From contig CM077599.1 in the NCBI GenBank assembly GCA_039654915.1, positions 21,141,501 to 21,205,500 on the forward strand: 64,000 nucleotides of DNA, written 5' to 3'. Below the pieces are notes generated by a model. That model saw nothing but the letters and a program-made list of their open reading frames with translations, was not told the DNA's origin and searched no databases. This DNA is from Aquilaria yunnanensis. Taxonomy: Eukaryota; Streptophyta; Magnoliopsida; Malvales; Thymelaeaceae. The translations under genes were made by a program, and so were the position numbers. Shown in pieces: positions 1 through 11,976 of the stretch (position 1 is its first letter; each line of letters starts with the position of its first letter).

Positions 1-557
1 TGGCTTAGATACCACTGTAATGCTGATTTTGTGAGACTTTCCTGAAAAAGTGCGATCCACACATTTTCATCTTTTGTGAGTGGTTGTAGTCTCCTTAGGA
101 ACAATGTGATGTGAGTGATGGGATCACTCGTTCCATCGTATTTCACGAAATCTGGCACCTTAAAATCTGAAGGGATTACGACGTCTGGCACTAAGCAGAG
201 GTCATCCACTGAAAGGGATCCGAATATAGTGCCTCCTTCAATGGCTCTCAGTCTTTTCTCTATTGTCTCGATTTTTTGAGATTCTGCTTCATCTTTTGGT
301 AATGTCTTCTTCTCTTCCTGTACAGTGTCTTGTTTCAGGTGAACACTAGCAGAGGGTCCTGATTCTTGAAACAGGTTTTCTTGGACTGAGACTCGTTGCG
401 GGGTGAATCCCGGGGGATAAGTGGGATCTTGTACTTCTTTGATGGGGACTTGAGTTGCTTTCCCTTTGATTAATTCCATCAATTGTCTCATCTGTTCTGA
501 CATACTTTCAATCTTGGACTCCATCTCCATGAGACGTCCTTCGGCTTGTTCTGCCAT
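1..557 (-). CDS. Gag of Ogre/Tat-like element, N-terminal part
   Basis: The frame is open from the ATG at 557 to the window edge (185 codons), and upstream to a stop at 612-614. The first ~45 residues are a glutamate- and methionine-rich helical segment. They are followed by a proline-rich linker and then the retrotransposon gag capsid homology: residues near VVIPSDFKVPDFVKYDG, then the hydrophobic FQESLTKSALQWYL block typical of plant gypsy Gag. The product would assemble virus-like particles in the cytoplasm. Homology continues upstream of the ATG (residues YSTRLQTRL), so the true start may be the earlier in-frame sequence or a fusion with ORF1. No stop is seen in this stretch, in contrast to ORF1 next to it. 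Confidence 0.72.
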   Translation of the reverse strand, partial: MAEQAEGRLMEMESKIESMSEQMRQLMELIKGKATQVPIKEVQDPTYPPGFTPQRVSVQENLFQESGPSASVHLKQDTVQEEKKTLPKDEAESQKIETIEKRLRAIEGGTIFGSLSVDDLCLVPDVVIPSDFKVPDFVKYDGTSDPITHITLFLRRLQPLTKDENVWIALFQESLTKSALQWYLS

Positions 558-744
558 TAATCTTGTTTGGAGTCGAGTTGAATATCGGTGTTGAGGTCCA
601 ATTTTACCCTTTTAAAGGAATATTTATTTTATTAGATTCTATGTGTGTATGATTGATGTGATGGATGCATGCATGAATATTGTAAATACTTGGTGAAAGA
701 AGAACTATAATGGAATTTCTCAATTACATTCAGCAAAGGTTTGT

Positions 745-2361
745 TTAAAAGAAACGACCCAAAGTACAATACTGCTTTCTGGCCTTAGATATGAACTCCA
801 TCATTCTTTGAACATTTACTGATGGAGTAGGACAGCTCAGTTCTTCTAACTCCTTGGCTTCTTCGCCCATTAGTTGGGCTTGTTCTGTAACTTTTCTGAC
901 TTCTACCAAAAATGTTTGCAATTGATCTTGAGAAAATCTGTATTGATCTTCCCAGTATCTGACTCTCATCTCTTTTTGATCGGTTTCATCAACCAATTGG
1001 GAGATGACTTGTTTTTGGTATTCAACTTTCTCTTCGAGGAGTTGTGTTTTGTGATCGAGCTGTTGCATGTCAAGGAGCATCCTCTTGTTCTTCTCCTTTT
1101 CTTCCTATAGTTCTTTCTCCAACTCTCTTTTCGCCAATTTTCTGATGACCTCTTCAGGTAGAACTATTCCTTCCTTCCGATTATTTCTCCATTCATAATA
1201 AGCAGTGGGAGAAATAATAGGCCCCGACTTCAATATGAAAATTCTTTTCCACGCAACTGAAATACCCATTGCGAGCTTATTTGAATTTGGATCTTCGTGT
1301 GAAAATTCCAACTTACTCAGATTATGCGTCATGGGTATAAATTGCATGGACCCAAATTGTTTTCGTACTTAAGCTGGGGCATAACTTGTTCCTCCCCATA
1401 TACCTAAGAGAGGAACCCACGGGCAATTACCGCAACGGTAGACAACGCGAGTGGAGATGGACCAGGGGGCTCTCCATTCAACTTGTAATTCAGTGATGTT
1501 CCTGAAGTAGTCAACCCATGCTTCCTTGCTGTCGTGATGAATGGTTTCACTTTTCAAAAAGGCTTCAATTGGGATGAAGTCCTTTGAAAAGCGATTTCCG
1601 AAGTGTTGCTTATCACAAGGAAGGTGGCTTTTGATCCAAATATAGAGAAGATGCGAACATCCCATGAATTTGCCCCCTCTTTGGCGACAGAAGTTTAATG
1701 CCCTGATGGTTTCACATAATATTACTGAAGTCGGATTTATTTGAGCATTGCAGATTTGCTCAAATAGTGTAATGATGTCTCCTTCAATGAATCCGACGAT
1801 TCTTGGGAAGACTACCAGGCCATATATCGCCAAGGCGAAAAGCTTGCGTCGTTGATTTTTCTGAGGGAGAACGTGACTTAATTGTTTTAAGTCAATCCAA
1901 CTGATAAATTTTCGAGATCCTTTTGTTGCAAACTTGGTTTGAAGACTGGAAGCTGGCATATCCAGTAATTTTGCCAGGGCTCGATGAGGCTCCGTTCTTC
2001 TGTCGTGTTGATATGTCTCGATTGGATAGTCGGAGAACCAACCCAAGAGGCTGTTGTATTCTTCAATGGTTGGAACCAGATCCATCTTGTCGAAAGAAAA
2101 GCATCGATAAAATGGATCCCAAAATTGTATTAGAGCCCGGACAAGTGATGCATCAATGGTAACTTTTAGTAGGCAAGCGATGTGACCATATTTTGCCGTA
2201 AAAGCTTCCCGATCAGCAGAGTTCCAACTATTCCAGACTTGCAATAATTCCGTGGTGTCGTTCTGATTTATCCGGACCGATACCTGGTCCTTAAGCTGTA
2301 CGTGAGAGTGGGATGTCAGAGCATCTCCGTGAAGCTTTTAAGCCGTTTCGGAATATTCCAT
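745..2361 (-). pseudogene. Decayed ORF1 of Ogre/Tat-like element (DUF7745-like plus coiled coil)
   Basis: One reading frame runs for about 539 codons from the ATG at 2361 to the TAA at 745-747. In-frame stops interrupt it at 2338-2340 (TAA), 1369-1371 (TAA) and 1105-1107 (TAG). The central part carries the motif KYGHI, then FWDPFYRCFSF and LVPTIEEYNSLLG. This is the signature of the plant family often annotated DUF7745, found as an extra ORF ahead of gag in Ogre/Tat elements. The last ~110 residues (below 1080) are rich in Glu, Lys and Gln with heptad spacing and look like a coiled coil. Function in the element is unknown to me. The frame is preserved apart from the stops, so decay is by point mutation. 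Confidence 0.72.
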
Positions 2362-3043
2362 AGCTTCAGGCTGAGTTTCGATTACCGTGTCATTCCATGA
2401 TCCAGTAACAGCCGTGGGAAGATAATCGAGAATATCCATGATAATAGTTCTTTCACCAAATACTTATCTTTAATGATGAAATGTATATGCCGGAAAAATA
2501 AGGAAAAAAAAAACAGAGTTAGTAAAAAGGTAACACATAGATCCATACAAACATATAGACAAGACAAGGCCTATGGTAATTAGAACCGAAGTATAGGAGT
2601 TTCTTAATGGCTGGCTCTACGGTAGAGTAAGGAATTCTATATGCAGAAGGTGGTTAATCAAAAAGGCTAGGGATAGTTCCCGAATCCTGTCACTAAATTA
2701 TAGTGACGGCCCGATTCCTTACCCTCTAGGGTTTATGTAAGGAATGGATTAATTCGAGTCGTAGCTTTTCGTGGGCCCATGCAGAGACTAACCGTCTCAG
2801 AAGGCAATACACTACTTTGCTACTTTGAAACCGGTGAAGGCTTGGAGACCGTGGCCTCACAAGGACAGCAACACCAATTCCGCTTAGAAAGAATCGTGTT
2901 TGATTTAAGGAAACTCGGGTATAGAGCTTCATATTGTGAATGCATAATGCATATTTTTGCTAAGTAAATATAGCATATAAAAATCCACATAATAAGCAAA
3001 GTAAATCAAAACAAATCAACTTTAGGTTCGACTCACTAACGTC
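2362..3043 (-). other. Leader (5' untranslated region) of the Ogre/Tat-like element
   Basis: This lies between the primer-binding site and ORF1 of the minus-strand element. It has no long frame on either strand; the short open stretches of 60-70 codons show no recognisable motif. It would hold the packaging and dimerisation signals of the retrotransposon RNA, but none can be pointed to. Confidence 0.5.
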
Positions 3044-3062
3044 GTCCCCAGTGGAGTCGCCA
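3044..3062 (-). other. Primer-binding site of the Ogre/Tat-like element
   Basis: The minus strand reads TGGCGACTCCACTGGGGAC just inside the LTR end. This sequence recurs as the primer-binding site of Ogre/Tat elements, where the primer is reported to be a tRNA-Arg. It begins three bases inside the CA that closes the LTR at 3066-3067. Confidence 0.75.
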
Positions 3063-3332
3063 AGCTGTGGCAACGTGCGGGTTTTCGGGAGTCGCCACCA
3101 ATCGGTTTCACCTAGGTCGATTGGTCACCTAAAATATGGTCTGCGAGAGTTCGGGGGTTCGGGAGTACGGTTACGTTAAAACAACTTTGTTAAAATGCCC
3201 AAAAATTGGCACCTTAGTTGATTTTAATTTTGTTTTACTTTGCTTTTAAAACTTTTCAGTTAATTTAGATATTTTAACTGAATTAGTCGAAAATGTGGAT
3301 TTTGGTAATTTATTTGGATAAAATTTGATACT

Positions 3333-4977
3333 TCCGAACCATAGACTCTGCCGAGTCATTTGGACACGGAAGATTTTGATTCCGAACCATGGACGCTGCC
3401 GAGTCATTTGGACACGGAATTTGGTGAAATTTTAAACAATTTTATCCATATTGTAAAAATATGGATTTTTATTTCTTTATTTAATTTATTTATTAAAAAA
3501 AGTTTGATATTTTCCAAACCGTAGATCCTGCCGGATCATCCGGATATGGAAATTGATTTAATTTATTATAATTATTTAATTCTTATTATTATGGAATTAA
3601 TTTTTAAATGGTAATTCTTTTTGTTTATGAATGATTTTTAAATCTAACTAAAAATTTATTTTCATATTTTTACTTCTTTTTTTACTTTCTTTCTTTTTTT
3701 TTTCTTTTTTAATTTTCTTTTAATTTCTTTTTTTCTTCTTTCTTATTCTTTTCTTTCTTTCTTTTCTTTTTTTTTCTTTCTTTTTTTTTTCTTTTATCTT
3801 TCTTTTATTTTTCTTATCTGATTTTTCTTGTTTAATGAAGGATATTTATTATTTAAAGAATTACTCAATTTATAAAAGAATTAAAAAAAATAATAATTAA
3901 TTTTTATTTAATAAGAAGTTAATTTAAAAGAATTAAAGAGTTTAAAAATAAAAATTTTGATCATGGTACGGGGCGTTGTTATTCAGCCAGACCCTCTTCT
4001 CCAAGTGAAGCAGCTCAAAAGCGGGCACGAGACAGTTTCCAGCCAATATACCATGAACTAAAAATTTTTTATTATTTTTTATTATTTTTTATTTTTATTA
4101 TTTTTTTTTATAAAAGATTAACCAAAAGTAATTGTTTTATTAAGAGAATCAAAAATTTATATGTATATTTTAGACAAAAGAAGAAAAGTTTTGATATTTA
4201 TTTAATTTATTTTGGAATAAAAGATTATTTAACCAAAAACTTATATGTATTTTAAAACAAAAGTCTTGATATTTTTATTTTTATATTCTTCTTTGTTTGA
4301 TGAAAGATTTTTTTTTTAATTTTAATTTATATTTCTGAAAATATATCTAATCAATAAGTCAAAAATATTTAAGAGAAAATTCAATTATTTTTGTTTTATT
4401 TTGTATTATTTTGAAATTATTTGATTAAGATTTTTATAAAGGAAACAAAAAGTTATATCTTTTAATAAGTAAAATATTACTGAATAAAATATTAACCCAA
4501 AATTTTTATTCTTTTCATTCTTTTTATTAATAAAGAAAACTAAAAAAAGTTATATTTTAAAAGAAATAAATAAAATATTACTGAAAAATATTAACCCAAA
4601 ATTTACTCTTTTTATTCTTTTTAATAAAGAAAACTAAAAAAAAGTTATATTTTATTATTTTAAAAGAAATAAATTTTACTGAAAAATATTAACCCAAAAA
4701 AAAAAATTACTTTTTTTATTCTTTTTACTAAAAAAAGTTATATTTTATTATTTTAAAAGAAATAAATAAAATATTACTGAAAAATATTAACCCAAAAATT
4801 TTACGCTTTTTATTCTTTTTATTAATAAAGAAAACTAAAAAAAATTATATATTAATAGATAATTAATATATTAGTCTAAAGTTTTTTTTATTTTTTATAA
4901 AGAAAAAATTTATTTAATATATTTTATTTAAAAATATTTCCAAGCCATGGATCCTGGCGGATCATTTGGTCATGAAG
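3333..4977. repeat. Four dispersed copies of a ~39-bp motif inside the LTR
   Basis: Copies start near 3333, 3381, 3513 and 4939. Each reads TCC(G/A)AACC-TAGA/GGATC-CTGCCG-TCATTTGGA-ATGGAA with substitutions. The first two are 48 bp apart and nearly identical; the last two are diverged. Confidence 0.7.
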
Positions 4978-6196
4978 TTTTAAATTTTTTTATTTCATTA
5001 ATTATTAATTTTAAAGTTGTATTAAAAGAATGATTTTATGTTTATTTATTTATTTATTTTATTTTTGAATTATTTCAATATGTTTGTTTATTAAAAGGAA
5101 TAAAAACTTTGTTTCAAAATAAAAAAAAGTAATTTTTATTAGCCTTTAGAAAATTATTCACATAAAATTCCTTTTTTTATCTTTTAATCAATTAATAAAG
5201 TGGGGCTTTTTGGCCATCCACTTTAATAACACAATAATAATAAAAGTTAGCAGAATTAATTTAGTTAGATTAGTTGGATTAGTTAGTTAATAACAAGAAA
5301 AAAGGTTAGTAAAAGTTAGATTAAATTAATTAACAACAATAATAAAAATTAGCCAAGTTTAATTAAGTTAATTAATTAACAACAATAATAAAAGTTAGCC
5401 AAGTTTAATTAAGTTAATTAATTAATTAACAACAATAATAAAAGTTAGCCAAGTTTAATTAATTGTTAATTAACCAAGTTAATTAAATTAATTAATTAAC
5501 AATAATAAAAAGTTAGCCAGTTAGTTGTTAGTTGTTAGTTGTTAATAACAACAATAAAAAAGGGGTTAGTAATAATAACAATAATAAACAAATAAATACA
5601 CAAGTAAAAAAAAAAGTTAGTAATTAATTCTGCAAGAACAAAAGAAAAAGGTTAGTGACCAAAGTGAAAGAAATTGAAAAGATGAAGGACTGAAAGGAGG
5701 TTTTACCTTTGAGAATTAAAATTGAATACTGAGAAACGAAAACGCAGGCGACGCGAGGGAGGGCAGGGGAGCGACGGCGGGCCAGGCGACGGGGGCGCTG
5801 GAGCACGGCGGCGGGGCAGGGTGACGGCGGCGGGGCAGGGCAGCGGCGGCGCGGGAGCCCGGCGGCGGTATCCAGCGGACTGGAGCGGAAGAAGGAGGGC
5901 AAACGCCGGGGAAAAGGGAGTCGGCTACGGCAGGACGGCGGCGGCGTAACGGCGGGACGGCAGGACAGCGGCGGCGGGATGGCGGTGGCGACGGCGGAGA
6001 TGGCGTGACGGGAGGAAAAAGGGGAAAACGGCAAGGAGGAAGACGGGGACCAAAGCTTTACTAAAAAAAACTTTTGAGATTTTCTGGAGAAAGGGAGGAG
6101 AGCCAGGGACAAGGGCTGTGGTTTTCTCTTTTTCTAAAACGGAGCTCTAAGCTTTTCCTCTATTTTTTTCTATCTTCAGCACTGAATTTGGAGGGG

Positions 6197-6205
6197 TATT
6201 TATAG
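6197..6205 (-). promoter_or_regulatory. TATA box of the Ogre/Tat-like LTR
   Basis: The minus strand reads CTATAAATA followed by CCCC, a good plant TATA box. It lies about 525 bp inside the LTR start and just upstream of the GC-rich block, where the transcript would begin. Confidence 0.55.
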
Positions 6206-6729
6206 AAGGAGCTTAGCTGAACTGTGGACGGATAAATTAATAAAAAATATCAAACTTATCTTTTAAATTGGTAAAATGACAGTTTCAGTCCTTTACGTTA
6301 CTCCAGCTCTGGTTAAGCTCAGAAGCTTCTGATTTTGACAATTTTAACTTTTTCTGTCAATTTGGGCTAGAAACGTCCGTTTAGGCCCAAAATTGAAGCG
6401 AAAAATTACCCAAAGCTCCTGAAACTTTCAGAATTTGTCAATTTTGTCCGAAACTTCTCAATTTTGTCATTTTTACCTCAAACTTTTAATTTTTTTGTCA
6501 TTTTTTTCTGAAATTTTATTTTTATTCCAAACACATACATATTCACACATATATTATTTTAAATCAAATCTTCTCAAAATAAAAATATATTTTAAACTAA
6601 TTAACATAATTAAAATTTTTTAGCAATAATAATAATAATAATAATAATTTTTTTAATTAGTTTTTTTTTCTTTTTTTTTTTTTAATTTTTTTTTAAAAAA
6701 AAAAGGCCGGACGAAATTGGGTGTCAACA

Positions 6730-8863
6730 AATAGATATTATAAATTATCAGTTTTTTATTTCTGTAAATGTATTTTTATTCTTGTAAATACATATCATTA
6801 TTTTTTTATGGTCATTTAGCTATAAAAAAATATCAAAAATCTTAAGATTTCTTGAACATTAATATTAACCAATTTAAGTTAAGGTTTTAGAAGTTGTTGT
6901 CAGACATTGTAAAGGAATGATGGTGTAAAGTGTCGGTTTTTGAAAATGAAGGGTACAAAGTATAGGTCAGACCAAATCATAGGGGGTTTTGTAATTTTCT
7001 CTCTAAGACATTTAAAAGGATAAAATCCACCAAAGCCTATCATTAATTTTATAATTTACAAATAAGTACCCAACTTTAAAACTTTTACAATTTTATATCA
7101 TATTAACTACCATTAATAAATAATTTTGGAAAATTTAGAGGAGACGAGAGCCCTGTCCCTACATAGCTACGTCCCTACCTTCTGCGCCGTTCACCAACTC
7201 CAATTAACTTCTATGGCTCCAATCTGCTTATGCATGCCTACTTCTATGAGTCCAATCAACTGAAGGAAATCTTATATTTAGAAAGTATAAGACTTATAGT
7301 TTTTAAATTTTTATCAAATAATAATATAAATCAATTTACGTCAAATCTAAATTAAAAAACTGAAATTGAGCAAAGAACTTGAAATAGAGAAAGTAAGAGC
7401 AGAAATAACAAAGTAAGAGCCTATACTAAAACATACGTACATATACATCCCAAGCTTTAGACAAGTCCAGAGGGTTTGGAGCAGGAGAATGCTACATGTT
7501 GTATATCTTGAAATTTAAAAAATTTCAACAGGGGTTTCTGCCCTCATCGCCCAAATGTTTTTAGTATACAGTTAGAATCCGTGGGACCCTGACTTGTATT
7601 TAAGGACTTCTCTCATTTAAATAGTGAGGAAATAAGTCTCAAATCTTAATAATGTTACAAAACTCATCAGGGTTAAAATTTGTGGTTACTATTAGAAGGT
7701 TCAAGGTTTAGCCTTTACCCCTATTGACCTTCTTCCCACTATGAAAAGGAAAAATAGTTTCCTAGGGTTAAGTTTGACAAGCTTTTAAGGCTCTAAGCTT
7801 ACATCTTCTCTAATTACATTACAAGTCTTTTATATTAGTATTTATTTCTAATAGTTTAAGAGCCAGATTTTTTGAAATTGTAAAAATTGTACGTCAGCTA
7901 TTATAATGAACTATGATGAAACTGAAAGTTTTTTTTCTCCACTCATTTCTAATCAAACTTCACATATTGCCCATACTCATGTTAGAATATGATAGAAATG
8001 ACATCAAAATATAAGAAAGAACTTTGAAAAGCAAATTCATGTTGATACTTTTTGTGAAAATATTCAAAAAAAAATATTTTTTTTCTTTTTTCTTGAGCTT
8101 GTCCAAAGACTATAAAGCCCTTAATGTGCTTCTCCACTGACAAAGAAGACCTTGATTGGAGTGGCAATTGGTGAAGTTCAGGTAATTTAACGTCATTATC
8201 TAAAGCAACTATAACGTCATCCACAACCACGCATTAGAATGATGTCATTGAGTTAATGTGAGCATTAACTCATGGTTCTACTTGGAAACAAAGGTTTACA
8301 GGTAGTTCTTTTGATATTACCACCAATTTGTTAATATGTTTTTGCTAACTGAGATAGAGAAATTGTTGAACTAGTTAACATTTGCCCTCAAAGTTTAGAG
8401 GAAATTACATCTGAACCACTTTAACCTAAAAGATTTTACCCACTTGTATTATATGAACTCACACGTTAAAATGACACCTCTATGGAAACCTGCAAAAACT
8501 TAAACAAATTGCTACAAGTGGTAACCAAAAGAGTCCTGTAATTAGTGTATGTTTCAGCTTAATCTCTAGTGATGAAGGGATTTGCCAATCTAATTAGATA
8601 TGGCCGGTGACTCCACTTACCTCTGGTGAAACACATGATGACAACCAACACAAATGTCCTTGTATAAACCTGCCCAAACAAACAACAAACATAAATTCGC
8701 AACAACAAGATGTCGGATTCGGTGGAACCAGATATGGGAAAGCTTCTGAAAATGTTTGGGGAAAAACCTGGATGAGGGGACAATCGAGGCAATGACGGTG
8801 ACAGCGATGGCAAAGAATGAAGGTTAGGAGGAAAAGAAGGGAGGTGGGAAGGAGGATGTGGAA
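6730..8863. other. Intergenic, no recognisable gene
   Basis: AT-rich sequence flanking the Ogre/Tat-like LTR. Short open frames occur (for example 8230-7982 and 8813-8559 on the minus strand), but none has motifs I recognise. 8560-8860 is purine-rich on the plus strand and leads into a repeat that recurs at 20509. Confidence 0.5.
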
Positions 8864-9261
8864 GAAGAATGAGGTGATAGAGGGTGGTGGCTGTTAGGAT
8901 TTGGGGGATTTAGCTAATAAAGAGGAAAGGTAAACGAGTCAACGTTAAAGAGGCACAAAAGGAAACAAAAATTAAACAAGTTGGGCCCAAGAAAAAAAAA
9001 ACATGTTAACTTGCTTGGAATAAATTCAGCCAAACTGGATGTTAGAGTCAATGACCAATTTTAAATTAGATAGAAACTTTTCTTAAAGTGCATAAAATTA
9101 TACATCACAGAACTTAGCCAAGTCGTACCACTTGCAATGCCCCTCAATCATTCCCACACCCACCTGTATTACTCCTAAACCTAGACGTCCTAAAAGTTCA
9201 AAACCTTTTAATTCACTCCTAAAAATGGATAAGGAGTTGGAATTCCTAAGAACAATGAGAT
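8864..9261 (+). repeat. Direct repeat copy A (pair with 20509-20908)
   Basis: About 398 bp match 20509-20908 with scattered substitutions and small indels. The copy shares the start GAAGAA-GAGGTGATAGAGGG and the end GGAATTCCTAAGAACA. No coding content is recognised. The two copies bracket the nested LTR and chromovirus. Confidence 0.8.
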
Positions 9262-9457
9262 CCAAGTGAAACGGGGTAAATCAAGTGTTCGAAATTTTTT
9301 GTACCTAATTTCGGTTAAGATCTTTTACCAAACTGTAGAGTCAAATCACAAAACCTGAACAGTTGACGTGTTCAAGCTTTCTATGGTATCTACACGAGCC
9401 TCTTAGGATCACTACACTTCCATCACGTTCCGGCCGATACTTTTCTCTTGTGCTCGC

Positions 9458-11969
9458 TGTTACGGCCCTTCTAGAGGGAGGTAAGGACTTTAGAATTTAG
9501 TTTAGAAATTTAATTTAAGTTTGCCTAGCAAGAATTAAGAAGTTTGCCAAAGTTCACTAAGTTCCGACAAGAATAAAGCTCTGAACTAAGTTCAGGGGCA
9601 AAATGGTAATTTTGCACCCTGAGTGGCCGGGACGAGTCCCGAGTGTTTTAAAATGAATTTTTAGAACTTAACTTTTAACCTTAACTCAAACTCAACAAAT
9701 AGACAAGAATTTAATCAAGAATTGTCAAGTTACAAAGATGGGGGACCTAATTGCACTTAACTTGAAACCTTGGTGATCTTGGTTGCTAAGTGAGGGTTTA
9801 AGAAGGGAAAGAGGGGGAGAAGCTACCATTAACACGTTCTTAAGCTTCCCTCACTCATTTCTCTCTCAAATTGAACTTGGAATCAAGTGATCTTGGTGTC
9901 AAAAGGTGCAATTAAGGATGTTCAAGCTTGGAGAAGTGATTTTCAAGCTTGAATCCATGTTTTTTAGGCGTGGAAGAGTGTTTTTCTCCATCCCCTGTTT
10001 TTGAACGAGGTATGATTCATGTTCTTGATTGAATTCGTGTTATTTGATTGATTGGAAGCTTGGGTTTTGGTTGAAAGATGTGTTTTTGATGTTTTAGAGC
10101 TTTGTTTTGGTATGGTTTTGTGTAGAACTTTGGAAGCTTGTTTGGAAGAGGAAGGGTTCGAATTCTTGCTTGTTCTTGGTGTTAAGGTAAGGGAGAAAGT
10201 GTTTTTAAGTTGTTGGATTGCTTTTGGATTGAAATGGATTGAGAAAGTTGAGTAATTTTTGGGTATGGTATGAAGAAACGTTTTGGGAATTATGATGGAC
10301 TAGCTAAATTCGAAGGGTTGGTTTGATGCTTCTAATGCATCATAGTTTGGCTTTGATAGTTGGTTTTGTTCCTTGCAACATGTACTTCATGTGTATGAAA
10401 TTTGGTAACTTTTGATGCATGTTTGCTATATGTATTTGGTTGCCAAAGTTCGTAGCAGCAATCGGCCAAATTCTGCATTTCTGCAGAATTGGCGACGCGG
10501 CGCCAATTGGCCCGAAAATTGGCGACGCGTCGCCAATTCAATTTTTTCTTCACAGAGCGTCTGCTCGTTGGCGACGCGTCGCCAATCCCTTTTGCCTTTG
10601 GCGACGCGGCGCCAACACCTAAAAATGGAGGGTTTGACTTTTTGCTGCGTTGACCCGACCGAGACTACGGAAGGCTCGGAACGTGCCTAAGGGTCCGAGG
10701 ATCCCGATGGTACTCCGAAACTTCCGAAAGTCCCACCGGAAGTATGAGTTTTCTTGAACTGTTTGAGGTAAGTAAGTTGCTTAGGCAACAAGTAAGGAAA
10801 CAAATGTTGCAATTGAACTTAATTAGCTATCAATAGCTCAGGTGAGAGGTTTAGAACCCTCGTCGGCCTAGCCGTGCCGGAGCCACGAGGCCACGAGGCG
10901 AAACCTTGTTCATCTAGTTTACATCAAAGAGGCCCTGCGGCCTAGTCTACAAGTCCCATCATAAATTCCCCTGCATAACAACTAGGTGAGAGGTTCTATG
11001 TTTGAATGAGGCTTGCTAAGGTTCGCCCTTGAGCCATATGATAGGTTGCTAAGTGATAGCGCTTGGCCTATATGTCAGGTTGCTAAGTGATGGCGCTTGG
11101 CCTGTATATGTGTCAGGTTGCTAAGTGATTGCACTTGGCCTGATACAGAGGACTACTTGAGGAGAGGTCTACCGGCCTAGTATATATATATATGACTAGT
11201 ACCCTCATGCTGTGTGAGCTCGCAGCCAGAGTCCTAGTAATTTTTCTTGCAGGTACATCGAAGACCCTTACTGAGAATGTTGAATTCTCACTCCCTGTTT
11301 GTTATGCAGAGTCTGGAGTAGCAGGACCGGATAATCACTGAGGATTATCACGGTAGTACCTTTTTGTCTGTAAAGGTACGGTAGTTGAGAAACTTTAAGT
11401 TTCTAGCCTGCTTAAGTGTTTAATTGGTCTGTTGGTCAGGCTGTGGTACTAACTTGCTTCTTCCTTTGGCTGCAGAGCCTAGTAGCACTTGGCACAGGAC
11501 TTGTGAGACTCGCCACTGAGACAGGAGTCCAAAGTGGGAGTTAGGGTAAAAGATCTCAGCAAAGTCTTGTATTTTGATACAGTACTTTATTTTGCCTCCA
11601 GTATTTATGTTATAAAGAGTCCTTGACTCAGGGGATTGTTCTCTGGGTGAGAGCATTAGTTACTTATGTATAAATGCTTTCACGAGCGGTGTATGTGTAG
11701 TTAATCACTCAAAGGTTGATTTTGATATGCTTTGGCCTTTTGTATTTATTTATATAGAATTTTACTAGCCGGCTAAATGTCTAAATGATTAAATGTTTTA
11801 TGGTTTTAATAAACCAAGTCAAAGCATAAGTGCATACATATTGCATTTCTAGGTTAATCAACTAGTAGCATTGGATTTAATCCACACACATAACCAGCTA
11901 GCCAATTACAATCCACCGTGAGACAAACGCTCACAGGGTATCCCGGGCAGGGGCACGGGGATCGTGTCA
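9458..11969 (+). repeat. 5' LTR of the chromovirus
   Basis: It begins TGTTACGGCCC and ends CGTGTCA, immediately before the primer site. It contains four 18-bp GC-rich palindromic blocks (10489-10615), and three ~37-bp tandem units around AGGTTGCTAAGTGAT-GCGCTTGGCCT (about 11043-11140). It also has an alternating TA run (about 11181-11193) that may serve as a TATA element. Open frames inside it are identical in both LTRs and have low-complexity Trp-Arg-Arg repeats from the palindromes; they are not treated as genes. Confidence 0.95.
10489..10615. repeat. Cluster of four 18-bp palindromic blocks in the 5' LTR
   Basis: Blocks lie at 10489-10506, 10519-10536, 10568-10585 and 10598-10615. The two inner ones are the perfect palindrome TTGGCGACGCGTCGCCAA; the two outer ones are TTGGCGACGCGGCGCCAA with one pair of mismatches. 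The same cluster is at 17827-17953 in the 3' LTR. They would form GC-rich hairpins in RNA or single-stranded DNA. They are rich in CpG and MluI-like ACGCGT cores. Confidence 0.9.
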
Positions 11970-11976
11970 GTGTTCT

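Larger units (their letters stand above)
1..6729 (-). mobile_element. Ogre/Tat-like Ty3/gypsy retrotransposon, 5' part (partial, runs off left edge)
   Basis: On the minus strand the order is LTR (6729 to 3066), primer-binding site (3062-3044), an untranslated leader, an extra ORF1 (about 2361 to 745) and gag (from 557 off the window). An additional ORF upstream of gag, very long LTRs and this primer site are the known hallmarks of the Ogre/Tat group. Protease, reverse transcriptase, RNase H, integrase and the second LTR would lie left of position 1, so the target duplication cannot be checked. ORF1 is broken by stops, so this copy is not autonomous as seen. The lineage call is an inference from structure, because reverse transcriptase is not in the window. 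Confidence 0.8.
3066..6729 (-). repeat. 5' LTR of the Ogre/Tat-like element (3664 bp)
   Basis: The minus strand begins TGTTGACACCC at 6729 and closes with CA at 3067-3066, next to the primer site. The LTR is a mosaic: a TATA box at 6197-6205, a GC-rich block at about 5740-6010, and long A/T-rich degenerate arrays. One array (about 4440-4860) repeats a unit containing ATATTAACCCAAAA. Another (about 5326-5510) repeats a unit containing AAAAGTTAGCCAAGTTTAATT three times. The 162-codon open frame over the GC-rich block (6112-5624) is of Pro/Arg/Ser composition and is probably not a gene. The opposite LTR is outside the window, so age cannot be estimated. Confidence 0.75.

Noticed and set aside
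5624..6112. 162-codon Pro/Arg/Ser-rich open frame, minus strand
   Set aside because: It lies over the GC-rich block inside the Ogre/Tat-like LTR. GC-rich sequence is poor in stops on all frames, and the other strand is also open at 5722-5949. No domain is visible.
10332..10690. Overlapping frames with Trp-Arg-Arg-Val-Ala-Asn repeats on both strands (also at 17670-18028)
   Set aside because: They are translations of the 18-bp palindromes, and both strands give the same peptide. They are LTR sequence, not genes.
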